From: Zonotrichia leucophrys gambelii
Lineage: Eukaryota > Chordata > Aves > Passeriformes > Passerellidae
Length of the DNA stretch: 64,000 nucleotides
Reading direction: 5' to 3'
NCBI RefSeq assembly: GCF_028769735.1
Contig: NC_088171.1
Span: 65,648,216 to 65,712,215 of the forward strand
In this document: piece by piece, positions 1 through 12,482 of the stretch
Position numbering within the stretch: position 1 is the first letter of the stretch
How the letters are laid out: each line of letters starts with the position of its first letter
Translations under genes and position numbers: made by a program
The notes under the pieces: model-generated
Database searches by the model: none
What the model saw: the letters and a program-made list of their open reading frames with translations, nothing else
Told to the model about the DNA's origin: nothing

Positions 1-3000
1 ACTTCTAATTATGTTTAAAAACCAATCACATTAAAACCAAAGCTGATGCCAAGAACATATTATTCACACAAACCAAGAGATGCAGAAACACTTCACTCCA
101 ATGCTAGGGACTGCAGGATAAAGTAAACAGGATAATTCAGTCTGGTTTATGGAGGCCAAAGTCATGGCACCTACCTTTGTATCTCCCCTTTTTGTCCCAC
201 AGGCTGCATGCAAACTTTTTAATATACCCTTTCCACTACACATTCTTTTTAACTTCTTCATTCTCTACTCCAATTCCCAGAGCCTGTCTTCCTGCTGTGT
301 TTTGTCTCTTTATGCAGTTGTTCTCCACACTACCTCTCTCCCAGTTTCAAAGCACCTTTTTCCTACCCAGACTGTGTGAGGAGACACTGTGTTCCATCTT
401 TTTTTTTTCTCAATCTGGATGTATCTTGAGAAGTTGCAGGTTAGGAAAGGAAGGATTGAAGCTTCCTTCACTCATTTGTCTATCATCCTCCCTCTGGGCT
501 GACCATTTGGTGGATACCTGTTAAGCATCTCCCAGTAGAAGCACAGAGAAGACATGGAAATACAAATAGTGGCTTCTTGTTTTCAAATCTGGGGCCTGCT
601 GCCCTGCTCTGTTACTACTGAGGCCAAAACCATTCCTTGATATTGTGGAGTTGGTTGAATGCAGTGACAAAAAGTGATCAAAAGGTGATTCTGGAAGCTT
701 ACTGCAGAACCCCAGTCCCCTTGCCCTGTAAAACACACGTGGATCAGTCTGAGAGATAAGAAGTACCGAGTGTGACCTGAACACTGAGCTCCAGAAACAC
801 AAGAGGCGTGCCAGTGCACATTTCTTACCTAGGCAAGCAAGGCTTTGCAGTGAAGTGAAACATTGAATAAAGGATTATCTATATTTGTGGGCAAAGTCCT
901 CTAGCTAAATCTGAACCACAGATCTTCACATCTGAAAATAAAACCATTATCTAGATTTTCCTCCCGTGGTGCAGATAATGTAGCAATGCTGCCAGAGACT
1001 TCTATTCCATATCACTGCCTTCTGCTGTATATTCTGCTGCTTTCCTGCTTCCAGGGGAAGTGAGTTAACAACAGCTCCTTCTTCCTTAGGCAAAAAGATG
1101 GCTTCAGTTACAGCACTTCTGTAGAGTAGGTAGGAGCCACCACCTTCTGTCACTGTGACAGCACAGCACCTCACCTCTGTGCATTCACACACACGCTTGA
1201 CGAAACCAGAAGAGAGAGCAGCAAATCCAGGTCTTTTCTCCAAGGGATGGCAAGCCAGGAACTGAGCTGACCCCACAGCCTTCCCCTCAGCCTCAAGGGA
1301 GCCAAGCAGGATGGGCTCAGAGATAGCAACCGAGAGTCCAGACCATAAGGGAAAAGTATGCTGACAGGGCAGATCCAAGATCAAACCAGGAAGGCAGAAC
1401 CAGGAAGCCAGTTCATAAGTCAGGTCCAGTGACAGTAGGGCCATGATGATGAGACAGTGCCCAGTTTAGGCTGGGAAACCAGTCCAGACAATGAGTTCCA
1501 GAGAAAAGGTCTCCATAGCAAGCCCTAGAAAGGCTGATACCCCCAACAGCTCAAGCAGAGGCTGACAGTCCTCAGCTGAACTAAAAAGGGCTCTGCTCCC
1601 TTTTAAAGTGGTTGGGTGGAGGTCTCAGCTGGGGCTGGCCAGGTTTATTGAGAACTGTTAAGTGTTTTTGGGACTCTGATGGAGAGAATGAGCAAAAGAA
1701 ACTGCAAAACATACACACACATTTATACATATATATTTATACACACACGACCTATATGTCACTATGTTAATTCTCTGTTTCTTAAGCCCCTTCTCCATTT
1801 CCAAACATCTGGCTTCTGATTTTAGAACCTCCAAGGCTTGGAATAGACCTTAACTCTAAAAATCTATCTGATGTCACAAAGCAAGCAAAAGATTAGGAAG
1901 TTAAAGAAAGACACAGATGCAATAAAAGGATTGCAAGTACTTTAAGGCAAAAGTTTCAAGCTCCAGATAATACGGCCTGCATTCCAATTTGCATCCAGGC
2001 TACTTTAAAATCTATTCAAGGGCTTCCTAGTTTGCTTGTCTACAAATCATTATAAACCTGGAAAGAATTGTTCTTACACTTCCAACATCCTTCCACATCC
2101 TTTCTTTTTTTTTTTTTTTAATTTGCTTTACTGATTTGTACTTTTACCACTACCTGTTGTGCTCACTTTTAGACTGTTTTCCCCAAATTGATTCTCCCTT
2201 TGATCTTTCCATTCCATAAGGATAATAACTTCTCCAAGATCCTCTCTATTTTTTATGGTCTTTAGTGGCACCTGTACTCCTTCCTAAGTTAAAAATCAAC
2301 TGAAAAATTAGTGCTGCTTGCCTTGTCTCTGCTCTCTAGTAGATACTAGTGAGTATCTGGCACATCAGTCAGGTTATTCCAAGCAGTGTGCAGACAGACT
2401 TGAATGCAAACACACACAGGACTGGGCTTGCAAGTGCTGGATTTCCTGGAACAAGATTATATTCTAATTATCCTGCAGTAAGACATTTCAGGGCTGTTGA
2501 AAAAAAGTGTACAAAATATGAAACAATGATTCTTATTAATATCTTACTTTACCTCGTGTCTCAGCCTAATTTGGTTTTCTCTGTGTTTACAGTCTGATTT
2601 TATTTGATAATTATTCCTGGCCAAATTGTCTGAAACAATTTTTAAAACATTTAGTTTTGCAAATGTTCCCATACAAATGCAAATCCCTTAATAGAGTTCA
2701 GTTATTATGTTTATTCTTCCCTCTTCATTGCAAGTTTGTGTAATTAGGTTTTAATTTAGTTTATGTTGGAATTTTTGAATATTTAAAATCCTGTCCATGT
2801 GCTACCATTACCTCAAATGGACCATGTTGAAGTCAGATGGATTTCCAGGCTGTGGATAAATGTCTTCTTCTTGTGATATTTTTCCATCTGTGATTACGTG
2901 CGTCCGAGTCCCACCTGAAGTGCACAGCTCCTTCTGTGCCAGCAGAAGGGGTTGTGTGGACACTCCTTGAGCTGCTCCACTGCACATGGGCTAGTTGAGA

Positions 3001-6000
3001 GTGCCTTCTTCAGTGGTTTGAGATAACTGAGCTCATTCTGTAACGAAGCAAATGGTGTATGTAAACACATTTCCACCTGCTGGCTGATCAGTGGGAATGG
3101 AGACCTCTGTGCTTGAACAGTCACCAGTCCCTCTCACAGGCACTATCTTCTACCAGCAGAGACAGCCCCACAGTAAACACGTGCTTATGACCTGCCTTAG
3201 CTAAAACCTGGAAAACAAGGATGCTGCAAAAGCTACATTACCTTTGGAAAGAGATGGGGGATGACCAAGAACGGTGCATGGTACTGCAGTGCAGTGCAGG
3301 ACACCACGAGTGACTGCACGGGTCATTTCCCACTGGCTTGTTCTGGAAAATGCAGGTGTGGAGCCAGCACACAGCAAACCCTCCCAGACTGCACAGATGA
3401 CTCAACAGAATGTCAAAACCATTTCTGTGGAAGAGTTATTCAAGGATGATTCATGACCACCGTCAGGAGGAGATTATCCAGGGAGAGGACAAGGACAGTT
3501 TCAGCTTCTCAAATTGCTTCAGAGAAAATGCGTCTGATTCACACGAAACTCTGGCCACCACAACTGCCCATCATGCCCTGATCTCTAAAGACTGGCAGCT
3601 GCTTACCTGATGGAGGAGGTCTGAAATATTTTAGAAACTACAGAGCAGCCCATAAGGCTGGAACCAACAGTTTCACACAAGGAAGATTTGGGCAGGGACT
3701 GCAGCTACCTGCATCCAGGAACACTCTCACATGCTGGAGAGATGCAGTGAGGGCTCCTCTTCTCACCTAATGAGCGTGTTCTTATCAGAAGAGGAGCCTC
3801 ACATCTGAGAGAGTAAAGATGAGAACAGTGAAAAGAGAAAACCAAATTTGATAGAAAGAGCATTACACATGCACATTTGAGTCCAGGCAGCTTCTTGCAC
3901 CCTTTTCCATCTCTGTAATTATGGAGGGGCTGCCAGGATCTAGCCTTCAATAAAAGGCATCTGTTCCTGAAGTGAAAACCAGCACTTAGTTGCTAACAGC
4001 ACACAGTAACTCTACACATCAGTACAGAGCAGGAAATGAAAAACGCCTTTTCTAACTATGTTATAATGGCAATTTTAGGTAGATGGAACATTAGCAGCAG
4101 ATGCCAAGCTGGAAGCTGGCCACACCATTGGCTTTTCAGCAGCAGCTTTGGTCTTTGGAAGCTTTTCACAGGCTGACAATGCTTCAGAAGAGACTACTTT
4201 TGTCTGGGATTACAAAAATCAATTGCATCACTTGTATATAGCATGAATGGTTACCATGTGGACAGCCTCTTCAACCAACTGGCATTTATTCTAGGTTATC
4301 ACATCTAGAGTGCCACAGGAAGCTTTCTCCACCTTTGTGGTGCAGTTTGTCAGAAGATGATTTCCATTTTTAAACTCAGTTTTTCTCATTCAAAGAAGAA
4401 TAGATTATTTTTCTCCCAATGGGCAAAATTAGTTTCCTCAGGAAAGGTTTGTGTGGAAAAGTGGTAAAGTGTCTTTTAAGGCATTTCAAGGCTTATGCAC
4501 AACACTCATGTCACTGTAGTGGTGCACCTCTTGTCTTTTAAATTTCTATAAAATGGGTCTTGAGCTCTAACTACCTTTCAATCCTTCTTTCAGTGCAGAA
4601 AACTGTACCAGGTGGTAGGAATGATAGTTCTGCCAATGTCAAGCCTCCTTGCCATTGGTAAATCCTTTTCAATCAAAACAGATGCATTTCATACATGAAT
4701 ATCACCCAAGGTACACGAGAGCACAGGGGCAGGTTTCCCAGTTCAGTCCACGTATCTTCACTACAGTCTTTTGGAATAGCAGAGACAAACCAAAATGTCC
4801 TGAAAACCATCTGGTTTCACTCTGGGGGAGTTGCCTGACTTGCTAATATGAAGTTAGCAGAGCACCTTATATATCCTTTTAACTTCTCAAAGGATGACAC
4901 GAGGATTAAGACTCGGGCATCCTCACCACTAGTCGATGCTTGGTTGCTGCCTTCAGCCTATTTGCTTCTCTTTTCAAAGTACTCTTGGGACCACTGACTG
5001 ACACAAATCAAAGAAGCTTTCAGACTCCACCTTCAGTTAGGAAACTTGTTTTGTCCACTTCTGGCCTAAGATTTAGGTTATGGGTATGGTTTAAAAAACA
5101 TCTCCCTTTTCAACTTCCCCCACCACCACCCCCCAGCCCAGTTATGCCATGTATCTAATGCAGAGACTTGGGACACACTACTTAGCAACTCTGTATTGAA
5201 TCAAACATGTTGCACAATGATTTGATTAAAGGAGTCATTCCTTTTCAACTGAGACACCGTTATGTCATGGATCTGCACAAAACACTTTCCAAAAGATCTT
5301 TCGTCCAGCAGTCCAGAGCAGCTGTTAATATTTAAGGAGCACCAGAAGTTAGTAAGTGTCTCTGAAATACCTATGGGATTTAAATGTTCTCCGTGAGGTC
5401 TACTTGATAGACTCATTGTAATTTTGACTGGGCCATAGGACTGATTCATCTGCCCCTTGAGTATTTCCTAGTGCACAGCAAAGAAAAGGTAGCAAAAATA
5501 TATTTCCATACATATGCATGGCACACATTTACCTTATGTAACATGTATTTCCATGTGTACTGACATATAAAAATGTGCTCAGAATACATTTCACACTGTA
5601 AAGTTCACCACTTAGCAGTTGGGAAACACCATAAGAAATGTCACCTGTGCAGCATAGCTTAGTCCTGTGCAGTGAGTACTGGAGCCCAGCATCGTGTTGT
5701 GCTCCTTTGCTGTGCGTGAAGGCCAACCCATGCTCTGCGTGTTGCTGAGGGGAAGACCCCAGTGAAACAGGATCAGATGTGTTTTGATCACAGCTAATCC
5801 CAAGAAAGAGTCACTGCCCTGGCGCTAGCACCAGCTGCTCATCACCCCTTCTCTACCAGGGACATAATCACACTTTCTGATCTGCCAGCACAGCTCCATC
5901 TGTAGTCATTTCCTAACTCAAATTCTGTCAAATGATCCAGTTTTTTGGGGAGGCAGCACGGGGGTGTGTGTGCTTTTAAATGGCAGTCAAAGCAGTGCCC

Positions 6001-7091
6001 ACGCTGAGGCAGATCATTTTTGCAAAGCCGAGGAACAGTGAGATGTGCTCTTCTACCAGCAGACCTGAGAGGTCAGCAACCCGTGAGACAGGATCTGCTG
6101 CAGCCAGAAAATTGTGTGTGATTGCACCATTAATGAGCTCCTGTTCAATATTCCTTTTTACCATCTTGCTCAAGGCATGGTACCAAACCTTAGTAATGGT
6201 GCCACTCAAACCCTGTGGTGGAGACAGAATTACTAATATCCATAACACCCGCCACTCTAATATCACAAATACCCATTTGTTCATTAATTTTAAATGCCCA
6301 GTTTGATTTTTTTTTTTCTTTCAGAAGCTTTAGCATTATACAGCACTTTACTTGACAAGGGAACAACTTATGTTGACTTTTGCTGCAAACATAAGCAGCA
6401 GCACCTGAAATCTGGAATGCAGTACATATGAAACACACTTGCTTAAATAAGCTGTCAAACTGTCAAAGCTTGATTAACATCTTATAGGAATTAGAGCAGA
6501 ACCAAGATACAGCTCTGACAATCTCTAGTCTCTATCCTCAGTTCTTTGTCTCATGCAATACCCAATTGACAGTTTCTACATAGAGTAAGGAACGGGACCC
6601 TGGGTATGTCCTAGAGCAGATCCATCCTGTGTCTTCAGCAAAGAAGTGCCCTGAGGGGAAAAGTATGTATGATGATGCAGTTAAAATTGTAGGTCTCAGA
6701 GCTGACAGCATTTTGCAGCCTTAATTCTAGCATTGCCCAAAAAGTAAGGACTTGATATTTTTAAACATTAACAGGAAAAAAAAAAGGCCATTATTTCCTA
6801 TGTTTATAAAAACACACTGAAAGCACAGAAGTGTGCTTCTGTTTTCTCTCAGTACCCCAGCACACAGGAGCCTTCATACTGTCCTTGAAGGCATCACCTA
6901 CTTTAACTAAAGGACAATTTTCATTAGTGTTTGACCATGGCCTGGTGTATCTTACAGGCTCCCATCTGCCATGCAAGTTTGTGTATGTGAGTGTGTACAC
7001 CACCAACACACACACACTTTGCCAGTGGGTTTCAGTGCTGTTTGCTGACACTGTATGAACCAAAGAAATATGTGCTGCAAGAGACACACAG
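1..7091. other. Intergenic or intronic single-copy sequence
   Basis: I see no recognisable gene or dispersed repeat here. Local features are a purine-rich, AGG/CAG-rich stretch at about 1190-1620, an alternating CA/TA tract at 1709-1748, a T-run at 2105-2119, and a pair of overlapping open frames on opposite strands at 5976-6306. The last item is discussed as a finding. Confidence 0.7.
1709..1748. repeat. Imperfect CA/TA dinucleotide tract
   Basis: Short runs of ACACAC, TATATA and ACACAC alternate over about 40 bases. This is ordinary low-order microsatellite sequence. Confidence 0.8.
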
Positions 7092-8078
7092 AGTCATAGA
7101 ATCACAGAATTGCTTGGTATGAAAGGACCATAGAGATTATCTGGCTCCAACCCTGTTGCTAAGGGCAGGGACACCTTTCACTGGACCAGGTTGATCAGAG
7201 CCCCATCCAGCCCAGCTTTGAACACTTGCAGGAATGGGGCAGCCACTACTACTCTGGGCAACCTGTTCCAGTGCACCACCACCCTCACAGTCAAGAATTT
7301 TTCCCTGATATCAGATCTTTCAATCTGAATCCATTCTCCCTTGTCCTGTCACTACATGCCCTTATAAAAAGTCCCTCTCCATCTTTCTTGTAGTTTCCCT
7401 TCAAGTACTGGAAGGCCACAATTATATCATTCTGAACCCTTCTCTTTCCCAGGCTGAGTAAACACACCTCTCTCAACCTTTCCTCGTAAGAGAGGCACTC
7501 CAACCCTCTAATCATCCTGGTGACCTCCTCTGGACTCACTCCAGCAGGTCCATGTCCTTCCTTTGCTGGGGACCCCTGAACTGGATGCCAGTGTTCCTGG
7601 TGGGGTCTCAGAAGAGCGAGCAGAGGAGCAGAATCCCCTCCCCTGCCCTGCTGGCCACACTGCTTTGGATGCAGCCCAGGACACAATTGGCTTTCTGGGC
7701 TGGAAGCACACACTGTTGGCTCATGTCCAGCCTCTCATCCACCTGCACCCCCAAGTCCTCCTCAGCAGGGCTGCTCTTGACCTGTTCATCCCCCAGCTTA
7801 TCAGGGGTTGTCCCACCTCATATGCAAGACTTTGCTCTTTATCTTGTTAAATGTCATGAGATTTCCATGGGCCACTTCTCAAGCATGTCCAGGTCCCTCT
7901 GGATGGCATCCTGTCCTCTAGGCATGTCAACTGCACCACTCATCTTGGTGTCATCTGCAGATTGGCTGAGCATGCACTCAACCCCTTTCTCTGTGTCTTT
8001 AATGAAGTTATGAAATACCTCTGGTCCCAGTACAGGCCCCTGAGGGACAGCATTTATCACTGATGTCCATTGAGACAC
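7092..8078 (-). mobile_element. CR1 LINE copy, 5'-truncated, reverse transcriptase C-terminal half plus 3' end
   Basis: Read on the - strand, the element starts inside ORF2 near 8078 and runs to its 3' tail at 7092, where + strand AGTCATAGAATCACAGAATT is the complement of the usual CR1 end. CR1 ORF2 encodes an endonuclease plus reverse transcriptase that copies the element by target-primed reverse transcription. Recognisable pieces are PQGPVLGPEVFHNFIKDTEK and the catalytic box as SADDTK (usual FADDTK), then [15 protein letters not shown] in another frame, and the 3' UTR region with SDRTRENGFRLK. Frames shift at least twice and stops interrupt the coding, so it is dead. The truncated 5' end is normal for CR1. 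Subfamily assignment would need a library comparison. Confidence 0.92.
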
Positions 8079-8950
8079 ATGCTCTTCTGCTTTTCCTTCC
8101 CAAGCTTGACTGATCTGTCACATCCCACTTTGATGTTTCTGCTTTGATTCTTTTCCTTTGGCTCTCCTCAGCCCTATCCATTTCTCCTTGTCAGCTGAAT
8201 CCTTTCCTTCCTTTGTCCCTTCCTCCTCTGAGCTGGGAATCCCTATCTGAGGCTCTTTGCCAAACTGCACTTTGCCCCACCTGAGTCTCTTCCTCCCCCC
8301 AGTCCTTCTGCTTCACAAGCATCCCCTTGCTCTACAGCCTTCCTGCCCCTGATGAATGCTCTGCCTTTGCTGCCTTGCCCAGACAATCCCAGTTCTACTC
8401 CAAAGATTCCTCCTAAAAAGTTCCTCAGCCCACCAGAGTGCCTCTGTAGACCCTTCATCCAGCTCCAGTCTTCTGCCTTTTCTTATCCTGACTACTTTCC
8501 CCTGTCCTATGGTCATTCTGATTTTCCAAACAGTCTTGCATTGTTGAACCAGTTATGACTCTACTCTCTCATCTTCCATACTCATCCTCCTTTTCCATTT
8601 CCTTTTCAAGCTTGTCATCTTCCTTTTAGCTTCCTCTGTCTCATTATCACTTATACCCTGCTTCCCAGACTGCTCTTCCACAACTTCTCCTCTGTCTTGG
8701 AGCTACCAACTGCTTGGCTGGTAGCATGTGGATGGATTATCAAAGATGGAAAGAAGGGCACTCAGTCTAGTTTTGTCCCTTCAACCCAAGGCCTGAGTGG
8801 GAGCTGCTGCTGGCTCTGTCCTTACAGACACCTTGACATGATCTCAGACACCTTAAGAACCTCTGCATGTCAGCTGCACAAATAAAGTCTCTTGATTGCT
8901 TACAACCTGAGATCTTAAGCTCCAGTCCTCAGGGAATGGCAGGCCAGACC
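8079..8950 (+). other. Pyrimidine-rich stretch ending in AATAAA
   Basis: Directly beside the CR1 5' end is a strongly C+T-rich + strand, densest from 8080 to 8690 with repeated TTCC, CTCC and CTTTTCC words. A perfect AATAAA lies at 8881-8886, followed by GTCTCTTGATTGCTTACA. This could be the 3' end of a noncoding transcript, an old LTR end, or plain skewed sequence. No coding frame looks real. Confidence 0.4.
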
Positions 8951-10168
8951 TTGGGGGTCAGAGACCTGGCACTTACACCACTATAAAAATAGCCAGGACT
9001 ATCTTTATCCTTCTAATACATTACTATAAAACCTATATTGAATATCAGGATCAGTTACCTGCATGTACTTACATTAAACATTACAAAATATGTTTCAAAA
9101 TACGTTCAATCTAATTAGACCAAAAAATACCCAAGAAACTAACCAGGAAAAAAACCCTCCAAACCCAGATGGAAGTGTTATTGCCTTAGTATAATTTACT
9201 AGTTCTGGACATACTCTGGGAATAATGATAGCTTGCTCTGCAAGGCCATTTACACCATGCTCTGAAAATCCCGTGAGGTTCCCTCCTGAGCAGGTGCTGA
9301 GGACCTGGAAGGACGCAGTCGTGAGCTCCTAGCAGAGAGCTCTCACACACTTCCATCATTTGGGATGGAGCCCACACTGCACTCATCCTCTGCATTCACC
9401 TTCCCTCCACCACTCCTGCTGAGCTAGCAGAACAATCCAGGTAACTCAGGACTTCCCTTCCCAGCCAGTGAGGTATGTTCATGTTGAGGGTGAGGCTCAG
9501 GACAGTGCAAGGGGCCAAGTGAATAAGCTCTGCTGGTGTCTGTGGCCTTGTTCTTGGGAGCTGGCAGTCAGAAAAAGCAGCAGGAGCACAGGACCTGGGG
9601 CACAGGAGAGCAGCAAAGACTCTGTCTGGCAAGATGAAATGGGAAATTTCAGGTGATGTGGGCAAAGGTGGAAGCTATCTGCTGGGGACAAGGGCCAGGA
9701 GGAAAAGTGCTAAGAGGCTGGCTCCAAAAACGTTGGTAACCACTGGCCTAGAGACACTGGCAGCTTGCAGTAATTAATGTATTCCATTACCTCATGATTT
9801 TATGCTTCAGATGCAGATTAATAGCACTCATTCAAAGAAAGAATGACATCATCTGCATAAAATCCTTTCCAGTGTCATACAGTACTCTCTTGCTCTCTGA
9901 TTATTGCTGGTCTACTGGATTAGTGATGGTGTTTCAGATTTTGTTTTACAATTAAAAAAAATGTAAGTCCCTCAATCCTATATTCAAGCCCGTTTTGTAA
10001 GAATCTTCTTAATGGAGAAAAGGACATTATATCCAAATACATATTTTCTGTCTCCTCCACCTCCTCATTCCTACAGGAAACTTTCTGCAGAGGTTTCGTG
10101 TGTCTTCGCAAACCGAAAGGAGGTTGTAGTGAGTGGGAGTCAGGAGTCAGCTGTGTCACAAGTACCAA
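8951..10168. other. Unannotated intergenic sequence
   Basis: I see nothing recognisable here: no repeat family, no exon-like frame with splice sites, and no CpG enrichment. Confidence 0.6.
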
Positions 10169-10396
10169 CCAATAGGGCAATAGGAAATGGCCTCAAGTTG
10201 TGCCAGAGGAGGTTTAGCTTGGATATCAGGACCTTGCCCAAGGAAGTGGTTGAGTCACCATCCCTGGAGATATTTAAAAGAAGTGTAGATGTGGCACCTG
10301 AGGGCATGGTTTAGAGGTGGACTCACTAGTGGTGGGTGAATGGTTGAGCTCAATGATCTTAAAGGTTTTTTCCAACTTAAATGATTCTATGATTCA
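10169..10396 (+). mobile_element. CR1 LINE 3' end fragment
   Basis: The stretch GGCCTCAAGTTGTGCCAGAG, the GAAGTGGTTGAGTCACCATC block, and the terminal GATTCTATGATTC are standard CR1 3' UTR landmarks in order. Between the first and second blocks the usual spacer is missing (near 10232), so this copy appears to carry an internal deletion of roughly fifty bases compared with the family as I know it. Confidence 0.9.
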
Positions 10397-12342
10397 GCCT
10401 GCATCCCAGCAGGGTCATCTGGGGGCAGTTTGCATACTTGTGGGATTTTTTTTTTTGAGGAAAAACAGTCATTAGACTCCTACACACCATTCTGCGTAGG
10501 CAGCACAATCTAGCTCTGCAATTTTTTGATGTCATTGCCTTATTAAAAATAAATAATCTCTAAAGATAACAGGGTAAAGGAAATAAGCCAGACAATATTC
10601 CTTTGGACAGAAAGTCTCTCACATGCCCATATGATACAACCTGATATCAAAGTACTACTTGAATTTCAGAGAAATATGGTTTTTCTTCAGCATTTTCACA
10701 AAGCTTCCATTAAACGCCAATTGAGTTCACACTCATGTGGCAGAAGGAGAAATACCCGAGAGTGCATATAAAAATAATTGAGTGAAACAAATTCTAAATA
10801 CTTTACTGCTTTATTTGTCTATTCATTTTTCAATAAATTTCTAATCTGAAACCTGCAATTAAGATGTTGTGCTATTGGAAACAATAGGCTGGGTTTACAT
10901 ATAGCTGTCAATTCCCACAGAAGGTGCTGGGAAACATTCTGTAAAACTCTGTCTACACTATGCAAAAAGGAAATCACAGCTGCAGCTAAGCAAGCAACAT
11001 AATAATGATTTCCCTGAAGTAATCTGCTTGAATTTTCAAATGATTCACCATGAGCAAGCTTAAGTTCAAATAACATTCCTTTTCCAGCAGCTTTCTCTCA
11101 GTTCCATAGCCCAGACCCTTGTGGAAAGGATACTTTCAGGACCTTAGAGCTGGGAAGATTTTCTTGTGTCTGATTATTGTTCCGTGCTGTGGCTTGCAGA
11201 ACACACTGCATCTGAATTCGTATAAATAACAAAGCCCTGTCTTTAAAAGGAAGAGCCAAGGAAGGAAGGGGTAAGGCAATTCTTTCCATTAATTCCTCTA
11301 AAAAGATACTGTCTGTTCAGAAACACCTCACTGCCAGCTTGAACTTTTCTTAACTAACCCAGTCTTTTCATGCCAGTGATCTTCCCACTGTTTACCCAGT
11401 ATTTATCCACCACTCCCATAATCTCTCCCAGCATTGGTTTTGACAAGGTAAACAAGCTAAACTCTTCTGGTATCCTCCAGAAAGTTTCTAGGTAGTCCAA
11501 TATAGAAAGTTTCTAGATGTCCCAACAAACAAACAAACAAACAAACAAACAAGTCCTCAACCTAAACAAAACCAAAACAAACTAACCAACTGAACAAACA
11601 AAAAAAAATCACAAAAGCAGACCTGTATCCAGGCCTACATATGGAGGTTTCCATCAAATGTCTGTCACCTTGCAAATATCGTATAAAATTTCAGTACTGT
11701 TCTGTGTTTTTGCAAGAAAACAGACTAGCCCAATGCTCCAGAGCGAGGGAAAGGACGGTATTGTTTAAACCCTGGGCTGAACATAACCCAGTGCATCTTA
11801 GGCCTGTTTTTCAGAAATGTTAAACAGCATTGACCCTCCTCAACTTCAGGTGGAGGTGAAGATGCTCAGATAAGGCCCTTAAAATCTTAAAATCACAGTT
11901 TGGCTCTTGAGGTAGGTGTAGAATGAGTCTGTGTTCACACAATAGTCTGATACAGCATCTCATGTCCTCAGGTACATGTACAGCTGAGAATGGTGGCAAG
12001 CTCTCACACCCTTAGAAACCCTTATGCTCTTCCAATCGCTTCAACTTGGCCCTCTCATTCTCCAAGTGAATCACAAGTGGTCAAAACTCTCTGAAGGAAG
12101 TGTTCTCTGCCCATTGGAGAAAGCTGACTCATCCACACAAAATCCTCTGAAGAGACTGATTACAGAAAATGTCCAATTGTTGATGCTATGTGACCCTCTT
12201 GCTTTCAGAGATCTTTCCTAGGACTTGTGCTTGGGTAATGGATAGATGGATGAAATCTGCATACTGCAGGTGAAAGAGAGGTGAAGCTCAGTCTTTGGTA
12301 AGGGATTAGATGGGTCACTGACACTTTCAACAGATTTAGATA
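10397..12342. other. Unannotated intergenic sequence
   Basis: No gene is visible. The only structure is an A/C-rich low-complexity tract at 11524-11612, listed separately. Confidence 0.6.
11524..11612 (+). repeat. (AAAC)n microsatellite with degenerate A/C-rich continuation
   Basis: About seven uninterrupted AAAC units (11524-11552) are followed by a decayed A/C-rich tail that includes ACAAACAAAAAAAA. Confidence 0.9.
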
Positions 12343-12482
12343 ATGCAATAGATATGGTAAAGATATGCAATAGATATGATAAAGAAAATAGTGTAAAGAG
12401 TATAATTTTGACTGTTTGTTATTATGCAATAGATATGATAAAGAAAATAGTGTAAAGAGTATAATTTTGACTGTTTGTTATT
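12343..12482. repeat. Perfect 59-bp tandem duplication with a 22-base partial third copy
   Basis: Units begin with ATGCAATAGATATG at 12365 and 12424 and are identical across all 59 bases. A shorter copy of the unit start, differing by one base (GGTAAAG for GATAAAG), begins at 12343. Perfect identity points to a recent duplication or a variable-number locus. Confidence 0.95.

Noticed and set aside
947..1444. A 165-codon - strand frame in a purine-rich segment
   Set aside because: The + strand purine bias reduces stop codons on the opposite strand. There is no domain and no conserved motif.
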